From assembly GCF_002078015.1 (NCBI RefSeq), contig NZ_LWBP01000188.1:310001-374000 (forward strand): 64,000 bases of DNA, given 5' to 3'. Shown here in pieces: positions 26,042 through 34,418 of the stretch. The first letter of the stretch is position 1, and the number at the start of each line of letters is the position of its first letter. The notes below the pieces were generated by a model. That model was not told where the DNA came from. It searched no databases and saw only the letters and a program-made list of their open reading frames with translations. A program made the position numbers and the translations under genes. The stretch is from Niastella populi. Lineage in GTDB: Bacteria; Bacteroidota; Bacteroidia; Chitinophagales; Chitinophagaceae.

Positions 26042-26569
26042 ATGTATAATTACATAAAAGCGCTTCACATTGTTTTTATCGTTACCTGGTTCAGCGGTAT
26101 GTTTTATATCGTGCGCTTGTTTATATACAATACCGAAGCCGGCGAAAAGGATGAACCGGAGAAATCGATCCTTCGCAAACAATTCACCATTATGATCAAA
26201 CGCCTTTGGTTTGGTATTACCTGGCCATCGGCGATCATTACATTGATATTTGGTCCATTATTGTGGTGGAAATTAAACGTTCTGCCCGACTGGCTGATCA
26301 TCAAACTGTTTTTTGTATTGGGTTTATATGCCTATCATTTTTCCCTGCATGTCATTTATAAACAGCACATGCAGGGAATATTCAAATACAGTTCTCAGAA
26401 ATTACGCATATGGAATGAAGTTGCTACTATCTTTTTGGTAGCCATTGTAATGCTGGCGGCGGTAAAACAAAATATGAGTGTGGTATGGGGACTGGCCGGT
26501 TTGGTTGGTTTTGTAGTCGTGCTGATGAGTGCGATAAAGATCTATAAGAACATCAGGGAGAAGAAGTGA
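26042..26569 (+). CDS. hemJ: Protoporphyrinogen oxidase HemJ (CopD/UPF0093-like)
   Basis: Inner-membrane protein proposed to oxidise protoporphyrinogen IX, replacing HemY and HemG in many bacteria. The 175 residues start MYNYIKALHIVFIVTWFSGMFYIVRLFIY, with the conserved H9 of the HemJ family. W-rich helices follow (IIKLFFVLGLYAYHFSLHVIYKQ), making four to five transmembrane segments. Neither hemY nor hemG is in the window, and hemH lies 107 bp upstream on the same strand, so HemJ completes the pathway here. Confidence 0.93.
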   Translation: MYNYIKALHIVFIVTWFSGMFYIVRLFIYNTEAGEKDEPEKSILRKQFTIMIKRLWFGITWPSAIITLIFGPLLWWKLNVLPDWLIIKLFFVLGLYAYHFSLHVIYKQHMQGIFKYSSQKLRIWNEVATIFLVAIVMLAAVKQNMSVVWGLAGLVGFVVVLMSAIKIYKNIREKK

Positions 26570-26572
26570 GGG

Positions 26573-26938
26573 GAATACAGCTGAAAGCGAATACAAATAC
26601 AGCTTCAAGCTGCAAGCCATAAGCTGTAAGTGAATACAAATACAGCTTCAAGCTGCAAGCCATAAGCTGAAAGCGAATACAAATACAGCTTCAAGCTGCA
26701 AGCCATAAGCTGCAAGTGAATACAAATATAGCTTCAAGCTGCAAGCCATAAGCTGTAAGTGAATACAAATACAGCTTCAAGCTGCAAGCTGCAAGCTGTA
26801 AGTGAATACAAATACAGCTTCAAACTGCAAGCCATAAGCTGTAAGCGAATACAAATACAGCTTCAAGCTGCAAGCCATAAGCTGCAAGTGAATACAAATA
26901 CAGGCGAAAGCCTAAAGCCTAAAGCCGAAAGGCAAAAG
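26573..26938 (+). repeat. 43-bp tandem repeat (about 7.3 copies) with a heptamer tail
   Basis: Units start with GAATACAAATAC at 26589, 26632, 26675, 26718, 26761, 26804, 26847 and, truncated, 26890; the spacing is exactly 43 bp each time. A partial unit stands at 26573. Within a unit the sub-word AAGCTGC/AAGCCAT/AAGCTGT repeats every 7 bp. The tail 26904-26938 is five plain heptamers (GCGAAAG, CCTAAAG, CCTAAAG, CCGAAAG, GCAAAAG). The array starts 4 bp after hemJ and fills the 415-bp gap to the convergent hemN. No coding is supported here. Confidence 0.95.
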
Positions 26939-26984
26939 CAGAACACAACCTGAGGCCGATAGCAAATAAAGCGTTTGTGCAACA

Positions 26985-28427
26985 CTAAATTGCTTTACTA
27001 AACAACGGATTTATCGTGGTTGCTTCCCTTCTCAACAAATGCAGATCAAACGCCTTGCAGATATTCCGTAGAAAATGACGGCCTCTTTCCATTACCTGTA
27101 ATCCTGTTTCATTCCAGGTGATCAACTCATCGGCCTCCAGCAACGCCAGTTGAGGAAACGTATATTGTTTTAATACAGGCAAATGTTCAGCGTGAAATGT
27201 AGCCGCGCCCCGGCAGATCACATCCATAATATAAGCGCGGAACGCTTCGTCTTCTTTTGAAAGAAAATATCCCTTCGCAACCGGCAGTGTTAATGATTCT
27301 ACTGATGATACATGCGCGCGTTCTGTAAAGGAATGGTCAACATTCTCTGCAGGGTTGGCAGCAGTAGTAGCCGTCAGGCATCTGTAATAATCGTGTAAGG
27401 TTTTATGGTTCTGCGCAAAGGCTATGCCAGCATCGCTGATAGCCGAAACGCCGAGGCCAAGTAGCAGGCCGCTATGTTGGGTGGTGTAGCCCATAAAATT
27501 ACGGTGCAGCGTTCCCTGTTGCCAGGCCGTGTGTAATGCGTCGCCCGGTAAAGCGAAATGGTCCATGCCAATATCGGTATATCCATGATCGATAAACAAC
27601 CGCCGCCCGGTTTGATAAAGTTCCATTTTCAATGCAGCACCGGGCAAATCATTTTCATCAAACAGGCGCTGGCCGCGGCTTGTCCAGGGAACATGCGCAT
27701 AACTATAAAATGCCACCCGGTCGGGTTTCAGTTGCAGCGTTTGTAAAATACTTTTTTCAATGGAGGCCACCGTTTGTAACGGTAAGCCATAGATGAGATC
27801 GAAATTGACAGCGGTAAAACCAATGGCGCGTGCCTGTTGTGTAACCCGCTGTACATTTTCAAAAGGTTGAATACGATTGATGATGCGCTGAACGGCGGGG
27901 TCATTGTCCTGTACGCCAAAACTAATGCGCCGGAAACCAAGCCGGAACAGGGTTTCCAGATGTTGTTGGGTGGTATTGTTGGGATGACCTTCAATGCTGA
28001 ACTCATGATCGGGATGAATGATGGCATAACTGGTAATAGCGTTGATGAGCTTCTCAAGATTTTGCGGCGAAAAGAAAGTGGGGGTGCCGCCGCCAAGATG
28101 CATTTCCCTGATGACGGGTTTTTCGTTCATTAATTGATGGTATAACAACCATTCGGTGATAATGGCTTGCAGGTATTCATCTTCAACGCTATGGTTGGTA
28201 GTTATTTTTTTATTACAACCGCAGTAGGTGCACAGCGATTCGCAAAAGGGAAGATGTAAGTAAAGGCTAATGCCGTTGCGCCGGTTCTGCTCAGTGAATT
28301 GGTGTTGAAACATGCGTGCCCATTCAGTTGTATCTATGTGGTCATTCCAGCAGGGAACGGTAGGGTAGCTGGTATAACGGGGTACAGGCACATTGTATTT
28401 ATGCAGTAAAGCCGGGTCGATAGTCAT
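26985..28427 (-). CDS. hemN: Oxygen-independent coproporphyrinogen III oxidase (radical SAM)
   Basis: Anaerobic counterpart of HemF, using S-adenosylmethionine. The 480 residues are full HemN length and have the N-terminal KYNVPVPRYTSYPTVP segment, the cluster motif CESLCTYCGC (C62, C66, C69 plus C71 typical of true HemN), LGGGTPTFF (about 112-120) and FNFDLIYGLPLQT-like VNFDLIYGLPLQT. These support a real coproporphyrinogen oxidase rather than a HemW heme chaperone. It is convergent to hemJ. Its upstream leader contains two hairpin systems (28539-28566 and 28711-28767). Confidence 0.96.
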   Translation of the reverse strand: MTIDPALLHKYNVPVPRYTSYPTVPCWNDHIDTTEWARMFQHQFTEQNRRNGISLYLHLPFCESLCTYCGCNKKITTNHSVEDEYLQAIITEWLLYHQLMNEKPVIREMHLGGGTPTFFSPQNLEKLINAITSYAIIHPDHEFSIEGHPNNTTQQHLETLFRLGFRRISFGVQDNDPAVQRIINRIQPFENVQRVTQQARAIGFTAVNFDLIYGLPLQTVASIEKSILQTLQLKPDRVAFYSYAHVPWTSRGQRLFDENDLPGAALKMELYQTGRRLFIDHGYTDIGMDHFALPGDALHTAWQQGTLHRNFMGYTTQHSGLLLGLGVSAISDAGIAFAQNHKTLHDYYRCLTATTAANPAENVDHSFTERAHVSSVESLTLPVAKGYFLSKEDEAFRAYIMDVICRGAATFHAEHLPVLKQYTFPQLALLEADELITWNETGLQVMERGRHFLRNICKAFDLHLLRREATTINPLFSKAI

Positions 28428-28538
28428 AATAATGATATTGACGCAAAACTACCGGAGCGGTGATATGATGTAAATGACTTGCTTTATATGCCGGTATGAT
28501 TTTAATCAGTTGAAGGAAGGGAGGTAGTATGGGCAATA

Positions 28539-28566
28539 AAAAAACCTCCCGTGGCGGAGGTTTTTT
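28539..28566. terminator. Bidirectional terminator-like hairpin upstream of hemN
   Basis: AAAAAACCTCC and GGAGGTTTTTT form an 11-bp stem around CGTGGC, flanked by A-run and T-run, so it could work on both strands. It lies 112 bp before the hemN start. The core CCTCCCGTGGCGGAGG is nearly the same as the palindrome inserted in hemF. Confidence 0.8.
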
Positions 28567-28710
28567 ACAAAAAGGGTCACCAATGTCTTTCGCTTCCCGA
28601 AAACGGGGTTGTTCGTAGGCGTGCACAGTTGCCTGGATGGTTTTCCACAGGCATTACCAGAGATTAAAAACGGGAAGGTAACGGATTACAAAAAGGTGTA
28701 AAAAAGAAAA

Positions 28711-28767
28711 ACCTTTCCTTAGTTTTAGAATTTTAAAGGAAAGGGGAGCAGGACTACTCCCCTTTTT
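28711..28767 (-). promoter_or_regulatory. Overlapping, mutually exclusive hairpins in the hemN leader
   Basis: Hairpin A pairs 28712-28720 with 28736-28744. Hairpin B pairs 28741-28748 with 28757-28764 (AAGGGGAG / CTCCCCTT). They share bases 28741-28744 and cannot form together. On the minus strand, toward hemN, hairpin A is followed by a T-run (terminator-like) and B would be made first, as in an anti-terminator/terminator pair. On plus, B is followed by TTTTT. Confidence 0.45.
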
Positions 28768-29691
28768 AACCCCTAAACCCTAAACCGTAGAAAAGGTTTT
28801 TCATATAATGAGGTATACAAGTCTAATTTTCAAGAGAAATCAGGTGAGGCAGGGCCTCTGTAAAGAACTGTGACAGGGACTAATACTTAGAAAATATCGT
28901 ACCAAAAATCACTTGTTCACACCTAAAATTCCGGCTAATTTTTCAGCATTTATGTTATTGCAAAGAGCACAAAACTAGTTCCATAAATTATGCCAAACGC
29001 CTTAAATGTGGATAAACCCGACAGGAAAATTGGCCATTCATTAAAAAGTTTTCAATTAAGCTGTGCTTTATCTCAATAAGTTGCAACCCACACCCACATG
29101 TTCCTTATAACTGCAGAAACGATTCTTTTCTTAAGAATTTTATATTAAAAAATGCCGTAAAAAAGTAGAAAACTGTAAAATCCGCTCATATTCAACAGCC
29201 TGTAAAATCGTAAACCGCAATTGGGAGTTTGGGGGCTGATAGATTTTAGGGTAAAAAAAACGAACCTGCAGTATACGGCATTGTAGTACAGCTGAACAGC
29301 TGAAAAACTCCCCGGGTAGGGTTGTACCGGGCAGCTCTTTTTATGATGAGTTTAAGGAGAGATGGCTTTTTTACGAATATAAAATCATTGTAAGCGTATT
29401 TAAACCCTTTTCATTCGCATTGTTATTTGGCAGATCTGCTCTCTTTCTATTTTATATACTTGTAAAGAATTAAAAGAACAGGAAGCGTATGCAAAAATCA
29501 ATAAACCCCAATCACAAGGCTAATATCCTTACACACAATAGCGTTTTTACCATCATGGGAAATGCACATACGGCCTTTCTCAAATGAATTAAAAGAAGTC
29601 CAAAATATGAGTTGGCAGAAGTGTTGGAGCCAGATAACGCGCTCGGGCGTTAACAAACAATTGTGTTTTTAGCCGTTATTAATAATTACCC
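28768..29691. other. 0.9-kb AT-rich gap without a recognised gene
   Basis: There is no convincing coding region, tRNA or known RNA. A 32-codon ORF (29489-29587, +) is the only small candidate and has no support. A palindromic TAACGCGCTCGGGCGTTA lies at about 29635-29652. No heptamer arrays are present, unlike most other gaps. Confidence 0.5.
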
Positions 29692-30225
29692 ATGATCAGG
29701 AAAACCAGTTCAATAGCATCGATATGTTTTTTATTTTCCTGCGGTACCGGGCTTAAGATAAACCGGATAGATTTTAAACCCATCGACAAAGACTTCTCCA
29801 GGTCTTTCGACAATCAGTCTTTCAAAACAGGTAAGCCAATTGGAGGGCTGAGCGGGGGAACTACGCTTTTATCGTTATTTGGGATTTTAAAAAGTGAAAC
29901 TGAAATTGTAACCTTAACGTTTAAAAACAACCACCTGTTAGATCTTGTTTACAAAGACAGCACCCTTACCAAAACACTCACATTCCAGGTTAAACTCGCC
30001 CGCAAAGGGTATCTTGAAATTTCATTGGTACATAAAAACATTAAAATTCCACCTGTTATTCCTTTTTTGTACAGCAATGTGGATTTGAGCAGGACCAGGA
30101 TCGGCTTAACAACCAACAATGAGTTGGTTATAGACAATAAATGGGAAAGATCGGGCAGCTTTCTTCTATTCATGGGCGGCGCAGGCGGCCGAACGCAATA
30201 CTTTTTCAAACCCTCTGACAAATAA
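29692..30225 (+). CDS. Putative lipoprotein, unknown function
   Basis: 177 residues starting with a lipoprotein signal (SIASICFLFSCGTG; lipid cysteine at residue 17). The rest is rich in beta-forming residues (TEIVTLTFKNNHLLDLV, LTFQVKLARKGYLEISLVH) and no known motif was recognised. It is followed by two more envelope genes on the same strand with gaps of 15 and 4 bp, likely one operon. Base composition and codon use look AT-richer than the heme region. Confidence 0.75.
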   Translation: MIRKTSSIASICFLFSCGTGLKINRIDFKPIDKDFSRSFDNQSFKTGKPIGGLSGGTTLLSLFGILKSETEIVTLTFKNNHLLDLVYKDSTLTKTLTFQVKLARKGYLEISLVHKNIKIPPVIPFLYSNVDLSRTRIGLTTNNELVIDNKWERSGSFLLFMGGAGGRTQYFFKPSDK

Positions 30226-30240
30226 CACCTTAACTCTTGT

Positions 30241-31158
30241 TTGATGACCCATTTTTTTAATTGCATTACTATTGTTCTCATGTTACAATCATGCAGCCAG
30301 GCTCCCGGGAGAGAGCAGCCTTCGGTTCTGGAGAAAAATAGCCGGTTCGATCTGGAGAAAATTAATTTCCAGGAAAACCTGCCCAAACTTTATTCCGAAA
30401 ATATTTTAATAGATGAGATCCGGCATGATAGTGTAAGGGATGGCAAACTAACGGATGAAATGCTGCGTTATAGGATCAGTAATATTATTACTGATGTTTT
30501 TAAACTGCAAGTACCGGAAAAGGAGTTCGGATTTGTATTTAGAGGTTCTACCCTTGACAGTGTTGCCTTATTTCAAAACATTTACTTTACGCACCTTTCT
30601 ACACTGGCAGACACCAATAAAAAACCGGTTGCATTTTATGCCGAAGCAGAAGTTAAGACGGAAAAAGAGCAACGTGATTTTTTGACAACAATAAAGAGCA
30701 AATATGGGGAACCTAAACATGCCTTTTTTATTAGCCATGAATATAATATTTGCTCTTATGAGTGGGTTTTGGCAGATAGGACGCTGGAAGTGCAAACCTC
30801 CTATGGTGTCCGTTTTTCTACCAGTTATAGTTCCGCAGATGGTTTAAAGGAAACGTATTACCGGATCGATTTGCTTATTATAGACAATCTGCAGAAGGAA
30901 AATATCTATAAAGCACACCTTTTCGAGTTTCCTGATAAAATATTGTACAATGGCAAATACCACAGTTATAAAAACTTTCAGTTTGAAAAATTATCGGTTT
31001 TCAGAGATGAATTTCTTTTGAAATCGACCAACGAAGATTTAGTTAAAGAAGAGCACGGACTCTATGATATTAGAAGGGCTGAAAACGAACAATCTGGTAA
31101 AAGATCAGAGGAAGATAAGGATGGCCCTTCCGATATGAGTAAACCGGAAAACGAATAA
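30241..31158 (+). CDS. Putative lipoprotein, unknown function
   Basis: 305 residues with a short lipoprotein signal (ITIVLMLQSCSQ; lipid cysteine near 18). The body has several aromatic-rich strands and a central segment, TTIKSKYGEPKHAFFISHEYNICSYEWVLADRTLEVQTSYG, resembling lipoproteins with a Y-G-x-P turn, but no family can be named. The C-terminal 30 residues are charged and probably disordered (EEDKDGPSDMSKPENE). It is 15 bp after the previous lipoprotein gene. Confidence 0.75.
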   Translation: MMTHFFNCITIVLMLQSCSQAPGREQPSVLEKNSRFDLEKINFQENLPKLYSENILIDEIRHDSVRDGKLTDEMLRYRISNIITDVFKLQVPEKEFGFVFRGSTLDSVALFQNIYFTHLSTLADTNKKPVAFYAEAEVKTEKEQRDFLTTIKSKYGEPKHAFFISHEYNICSYEWVLADRTLEVQTSYGVRFSTSYSSADGLKETYYRIDLLIIDNLQKENIYKAHLFEFPDKILYNGKYHSYKNFQFEKLSVFRDEFLLKSTNEDLVKEEHGLYDIRRAENEQSGKRSEEDKDGPSDMSKPENE

Positions 31159-31162
31159 TATC

Positions 31163-31447
31163 ATGATGAGCACGGGCATTATCTGCAAATTGACTTTCCT
31201 GCTGTTGCCTGTAACTGGCATTACGCTTTGGTTTCTGTACGATGGAGGCATTGGTTTGGGTTGGAACCTGATCTGGTATTGGATCTGGATAATCGGTTTC
31301 TTAACGGTTTATACAGCAGGGGTAGTATTCAGCTATTTCTATAACCGGATAAAGGGAAAGAGAAACAAAGAAAATATTCTTTTTATGCTTGTTGGTTTAA
31401 GTTTATTAGTAATAGCCAGTGGGTGTGCCATTATGCAGTTAACATAA
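31163..31447 (+). CDS. Small membrane protein, unknown function
   Basis: 94 residues with three hydrophobic helices: about 7-25 (LTFLLLPVTGITLWFLY), 34-57 (WNLIWYWIWIIGFLTVYTAGVVFSYFY) and 72-90. It starts 4 bp after the preceding lipoprotein gene. A second ATG follows the first directly. No homology was recognised. Confidence 0.65.
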   Translation: MMSTGIICKLTFLLLPVTGITLWFLYDGGIGLGWNLIWYWIWIIGFLTVYTAGVVFSYFYNRIKGKRNKENILFMLVGLSLLVIASGCAIMQLT

Positions 31448-31628
31448 TCCCCCGGCTTGCAGGAAAAAGTTCGATCAGCTTCAAATTGGGGAACAGTGAC
31501 CTTTGGGAAGGTTGGCATAGATTGCAAAGAGCTTAACAGGTAAACTGGAATTACTTTTACAAACCCGCAATAGCACAGGATAAAAACAAAGGTTATCTTA
31601 GCTGCTTTAGTAGCCTTAAAAAGATACA

Positions 31629-32372
31629 ATGAGTTTACCCGGAATCCTCATTATTGAAGATGAAGCCACCATTAGAAAGGAGCTTGAATGGCTTGTAAGC
31701 AAAAGGCAGGAGTTTAACCTTTTGGGTAGTGCGTCAACCGTTACAGATGCTGTGGAAAAGATTGTTCAGTTAAAACCCGATCTGGTTTTAATGGATATCC
31801 AATTACCAGATGGTAACGCTTTTGAAATATTAAATCAGGTACCTGACCCCTCTTTTTCTGTGATCTTTATTACCGCGTTTAACCATTTTGCTATCAAGGC
31901 CATAAAACACGGGGCCATAGACTATCTCTTAAAGCCAATAGATGAAGAAGAGTTATATAGTGCTATGGACAATTATAACCGGGATAATTCTTCTTTTACC
32001 TCCAGGCAGCTTGAAATTATAAATGAGAATCAGAAAAGCAGTAAACAACAAAATTCCAGAATATGTATCTCCACCCTGGAAAGCCTGGAGTTTTTTAAAA
32101 TTACAGATATTTTGTACTTATCAGGAGATGGTAGCTACACACATTTTTATTTAGAAGGCGGCAACAGGATAATTAGTTCCAAGCCTTTAAAATTTTATGA
32201 AGAATTGTTGCCCGCCGATTATTTTCTAAAATGTCATCAATCTTATATTGTCAACATATCGTCAATCGTCAGGTATTTGAGATCGGGGTTTATAGTATTG
32301 AACAGCGGTATGGAAATTCCTGTTTCTACCAGAAGAAAAGAAGCTGTTGTTCGATTACTATCGCAATTATAA
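31629..32372 (+). CDS. LytTR-type response regulator
   Basis: 247 residues. The receiver domain (1-120) has the acidic pair E10/D11, phosphoacceptor D56 (LVLMDIQLP) and K102 in the LLKPIDEEE context. The LytTR DNA-binding domain (about 145-245) contains LYLSGDGSYTHFYLEGG and the C-terminal MEIPVSTRRKEAV. The sensor kinase gene starts 8 bp downstream, so they form a two-component pair. Targets are unknown; the preceding lipoprotein genes or the GIDE/LemA genes that follow are possible. Confidence 0.93.
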   Translation: MSLPGILIIEDEATIRKELEWLVSKRQEFNLLGSASTVTDAVEKIVQLKPDLVLMDIQLPDGNAFEILNQVPDPSFSVIFITAFNHFAIKAIKHGAIDYLLKPIDEEELYSAMDNYNRDNSSFTSRQLEIINENQKSSKQQNSRICISTLESLEFFKITDILYLSGDGSYTHFYLEGGNRIISSKPLKFYEELLPADYFLKCHQSYIVNISSIVRYLRSGFIVLNSGMEIPVSTRRKEAVVRLLSQL

Positions 32373-32379
32373 GTCTATA

Positions 32380-34296
32380 ATGAAAAGATACCTGTTACTT
32401 TTGTTCCTGCCAGCCTTACTTTCTTGCCAAAAGAAAGCGGGAAAGAAAAATATACAACCTGCAGTACTCCTTGAAAAATTGAAGCAGGAGGCAGAATGCA
32501 ATCCGGATAAGGGTTCTGACAGAAAAATTGATTTCTGGAACAATGCATTGAATCGTTTTCCCTACAATGAACACAACGTTCTTCAGGCCTATATTTATTA
32601 TGAACTGGCCAAAGAATATGCAAAAACCGACCTGGCGAAATCTAAAGCACATATTGAAACGGCTTTGAGCCTGATAGAAAAAGAAAATGAATTTTTTGAT
32701 ATCAAAGTTTCTATTTACAATGGCCTGGCCAATATTTATCTAACAGAAGGCAAAACATTCCAGTCTAACCACTACTATAACAAGGCGGCAGCTCTGATCT
32801 CCGCCCATCCAAATGAAATTGCACCCAAAGCCAGGATAATCTGCCTGGTAAATTGTGCACAGGAAAATTTTAACTCGTCGCAAATAGACAAATCAGTTGC
32901 ACAAAACTATTTGGCGCTACAAACCGCAATTGTCAATAAAAGCAAACTGGATGAGCATTTCTACCATAATAATCTGTTTAGGATCTACACGCAGCTGTTT
33001 CGGATTTACGAACGCACCGGTCGGTTAGATTCACTGAAAAAATATAACCAAAACGTTGGTGAAATGTATACCATACTGGGGGGCGATAATGTGCAGCGGT
33101 TCTTTTGTGAACAAAAGGCAACCATTTTGGTGTATGAAAGAAAATTTGATTCCGCAATTATATACATAAAACAATGCGAGGAGTTGGATAGAAGGCTGTA
33201 TGCAGAAACCAATCTTGACATTCATAAACTTAATTTGTATGTAGTTTACACCAGTTTGATCAATCTTTATGCTGCAAAACGGCAGTTTTCAATCGCTGAA
33301 AAATATATAAAGGCTACGCAGAATATAGAAGAACATTTTAGGGTGAATTATAATTCCAGATTCGATAATAGAATGGCCCGGGCCCGGTATTATCTTCAAA
33401 AAAGGGATTTGGATGCGTACCGCAGGCTCCACCTGGAAAGTTTGGAAGTAAAAGACTCCCTGCATGCCAGCAATAGTGCCAGGGCCATTGAGGAAATTGC
33501 TGTTTTTTACGATGTAAATGCCAAAAAGAAGTCGATAGACCTGCTTAATAAAACCGTAAGAACTACGAATGAAAAATTGAAAACAAGAACGTTGTTTTTG
33601 GTGATCAGTGGTTTGCTGCTTCTGATAGTAACGGGGTTTATAGGTTTTTATGTATATGCCCAGAAACAAAGAAAGAAGTTGGCGGCAAAAGAAAAAATAC
33701 TTTTGCAGCAGAAATTACTGAGAACGCAAATGGAACCCCATTTTATTTTTAATACCTTATCTACATTACAAAGTTTTATCCGGTTTGAAGAAAAGGAAAA
33801 ATCGATCAGGTATCTCGGCCTTTTCAGTAAATTACTAAGAAGCAGCTTAGAGATGAGCAGGAACGATTTGATTTCATTAGAAGATGAAATTGAGGCGATA
33901 AGAAATTATCTGGTACTTCAACAAATGAGAAATAACCACAATTTTGAGTTTAATATCTCCATGCCGGAAGATACCTTAGGGATAATGATACCACCAATGC
34001 TTATTCAGCCCTTTGTGGAAAACGCAGTAATTCACGGTGTTTCTCCTTTACAGGGAAAAGGTGAAATTCAAATCAATATCGATCTTAACAGTGATCTGAT
34101 CACTGTTATAATTCGCGATAACGGTAAGGCCGGTAACAAAAATAAGCCTGCTGGCCATACCTCCCTTTCGGGAAGTATTGCCAGGGAAAGAATGGATATA
34201 TTGTTTAAGGAAACTTCCCAAAAAGGCGCCATTCAAATTGCGCAGACCAACGAAAATTATACGGTCATTTTAAAGATCCCATACAAAAACGCATAA
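32380..34296 (+). CDS. LytS-type sensor histidine kinase with TPR-like sensor region and lipoprotein signal
   Basis: ATG 32380 gives MKRYLLLLFLPALLSCQKK, a lipoprotein-type signal with C16; upstream codons overlap the regulator gene. The 638 residues have helical TPR-like repeats (about 35-380), one transmembrane helix (about 404-427, FLVISGLLLLIVTGFIGFYVY) and a His_kinase domain with the phosphoacceptor in MEPHFIFNTLSTL (about 453). ATP-lid motifs follow (PPMLIQPFVENAVIHG, then RDNGKAG). A kinase that is both lipid-anchored and membrane-spanning is typical of Bacteroidota TPR kinases. Confidence 0.92.
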   Translation: MKRYLLLLFLPALLSCQKKAGKKNIQPAVLLEKLKQEAECNPDKGSDRKIDFWNNALNRFPYNEHNVLQAYIYYELAKEYAKTDLAKSKAHIETALSLIEKENEFFDIKVSIYNGLANIYLTEGKTFQSNHYYNKAAALISAHPNEIAPKARIICLVNCAQENFNSSQIDKSVAQNYLALQTAIVNKSKLDEHFYHNNLFRIYTQLFRIYERTGRLDSLKKYNQNVGEMYTILGGDNVQRFFCEQKATILVYERKFDSAIIYIKQCEELDRRLYAETNLDIHKLNLYVVYTSLINLYAAKRQFSIAEKYIKATQNIEEHFRVNYNSRFDNRMARARYYLQKRDLDAYRRLHLESLEVKDSLHASNSARAIEEIAVFYDVNAKKKSIDLLNKTVRTTNEKLKTRTLFLVISGLLLLIVTGFIGFYVYAQKQRKKLAAKEKILLQQKLLRTQMEPHFIFNTLSTLQSFIRFEEKEKSIRYLGLFSKLLRSSLEMSRNDLISLEDEIEAIRNYLVLQQMRNNHNFEFNISMPEDTLGIMIPPMLIQPFVENAVIHGVSPLQGKGEIQINIDLNSDLITVIIRDNGKAGNKNKPAGHTSLSGSIARERMDILFKETSQKGAIQIAQTNENYTVILKIPYKNA

Positions 34297-34418
34297 CCAT
34301 CTATGCGGCCGCCATTTCAAATCTATAGCATGCCTGCACGAATTTATATTTAGCGCCAACATATTTGTATTACTGCAAATTAATATTTTTCCCATTTGTA
34401 CATTAGCCCACAATAGTA

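Noticed and set aside
26573-26903. Could the 43-bp repeat be a CRISPR array?
   Set aside because: Units follow each other directly with no unique spacers, and no cas genes are in the window.
26759-26953. 64-codon frame inside the 43-bp repeat
   Set aside because: It is only the translation of the tandem repeat; no start signal or composition supports a protein.
29489-29587. 32-codon ORF (starts MQKSINPNHK)
   Set aside because: No promoter, no conservation that can be judged, and no hydrophobic or toxin-like pattern; too short to support.
29635-29665. TAACGCGCTCGGGCGTTA followed by ACAAACAATTGTG, resembling an integron attC site
   Set aside because: No integrase, no second site and no cassette structure nearby; a simple palindrome is enough to explain it.
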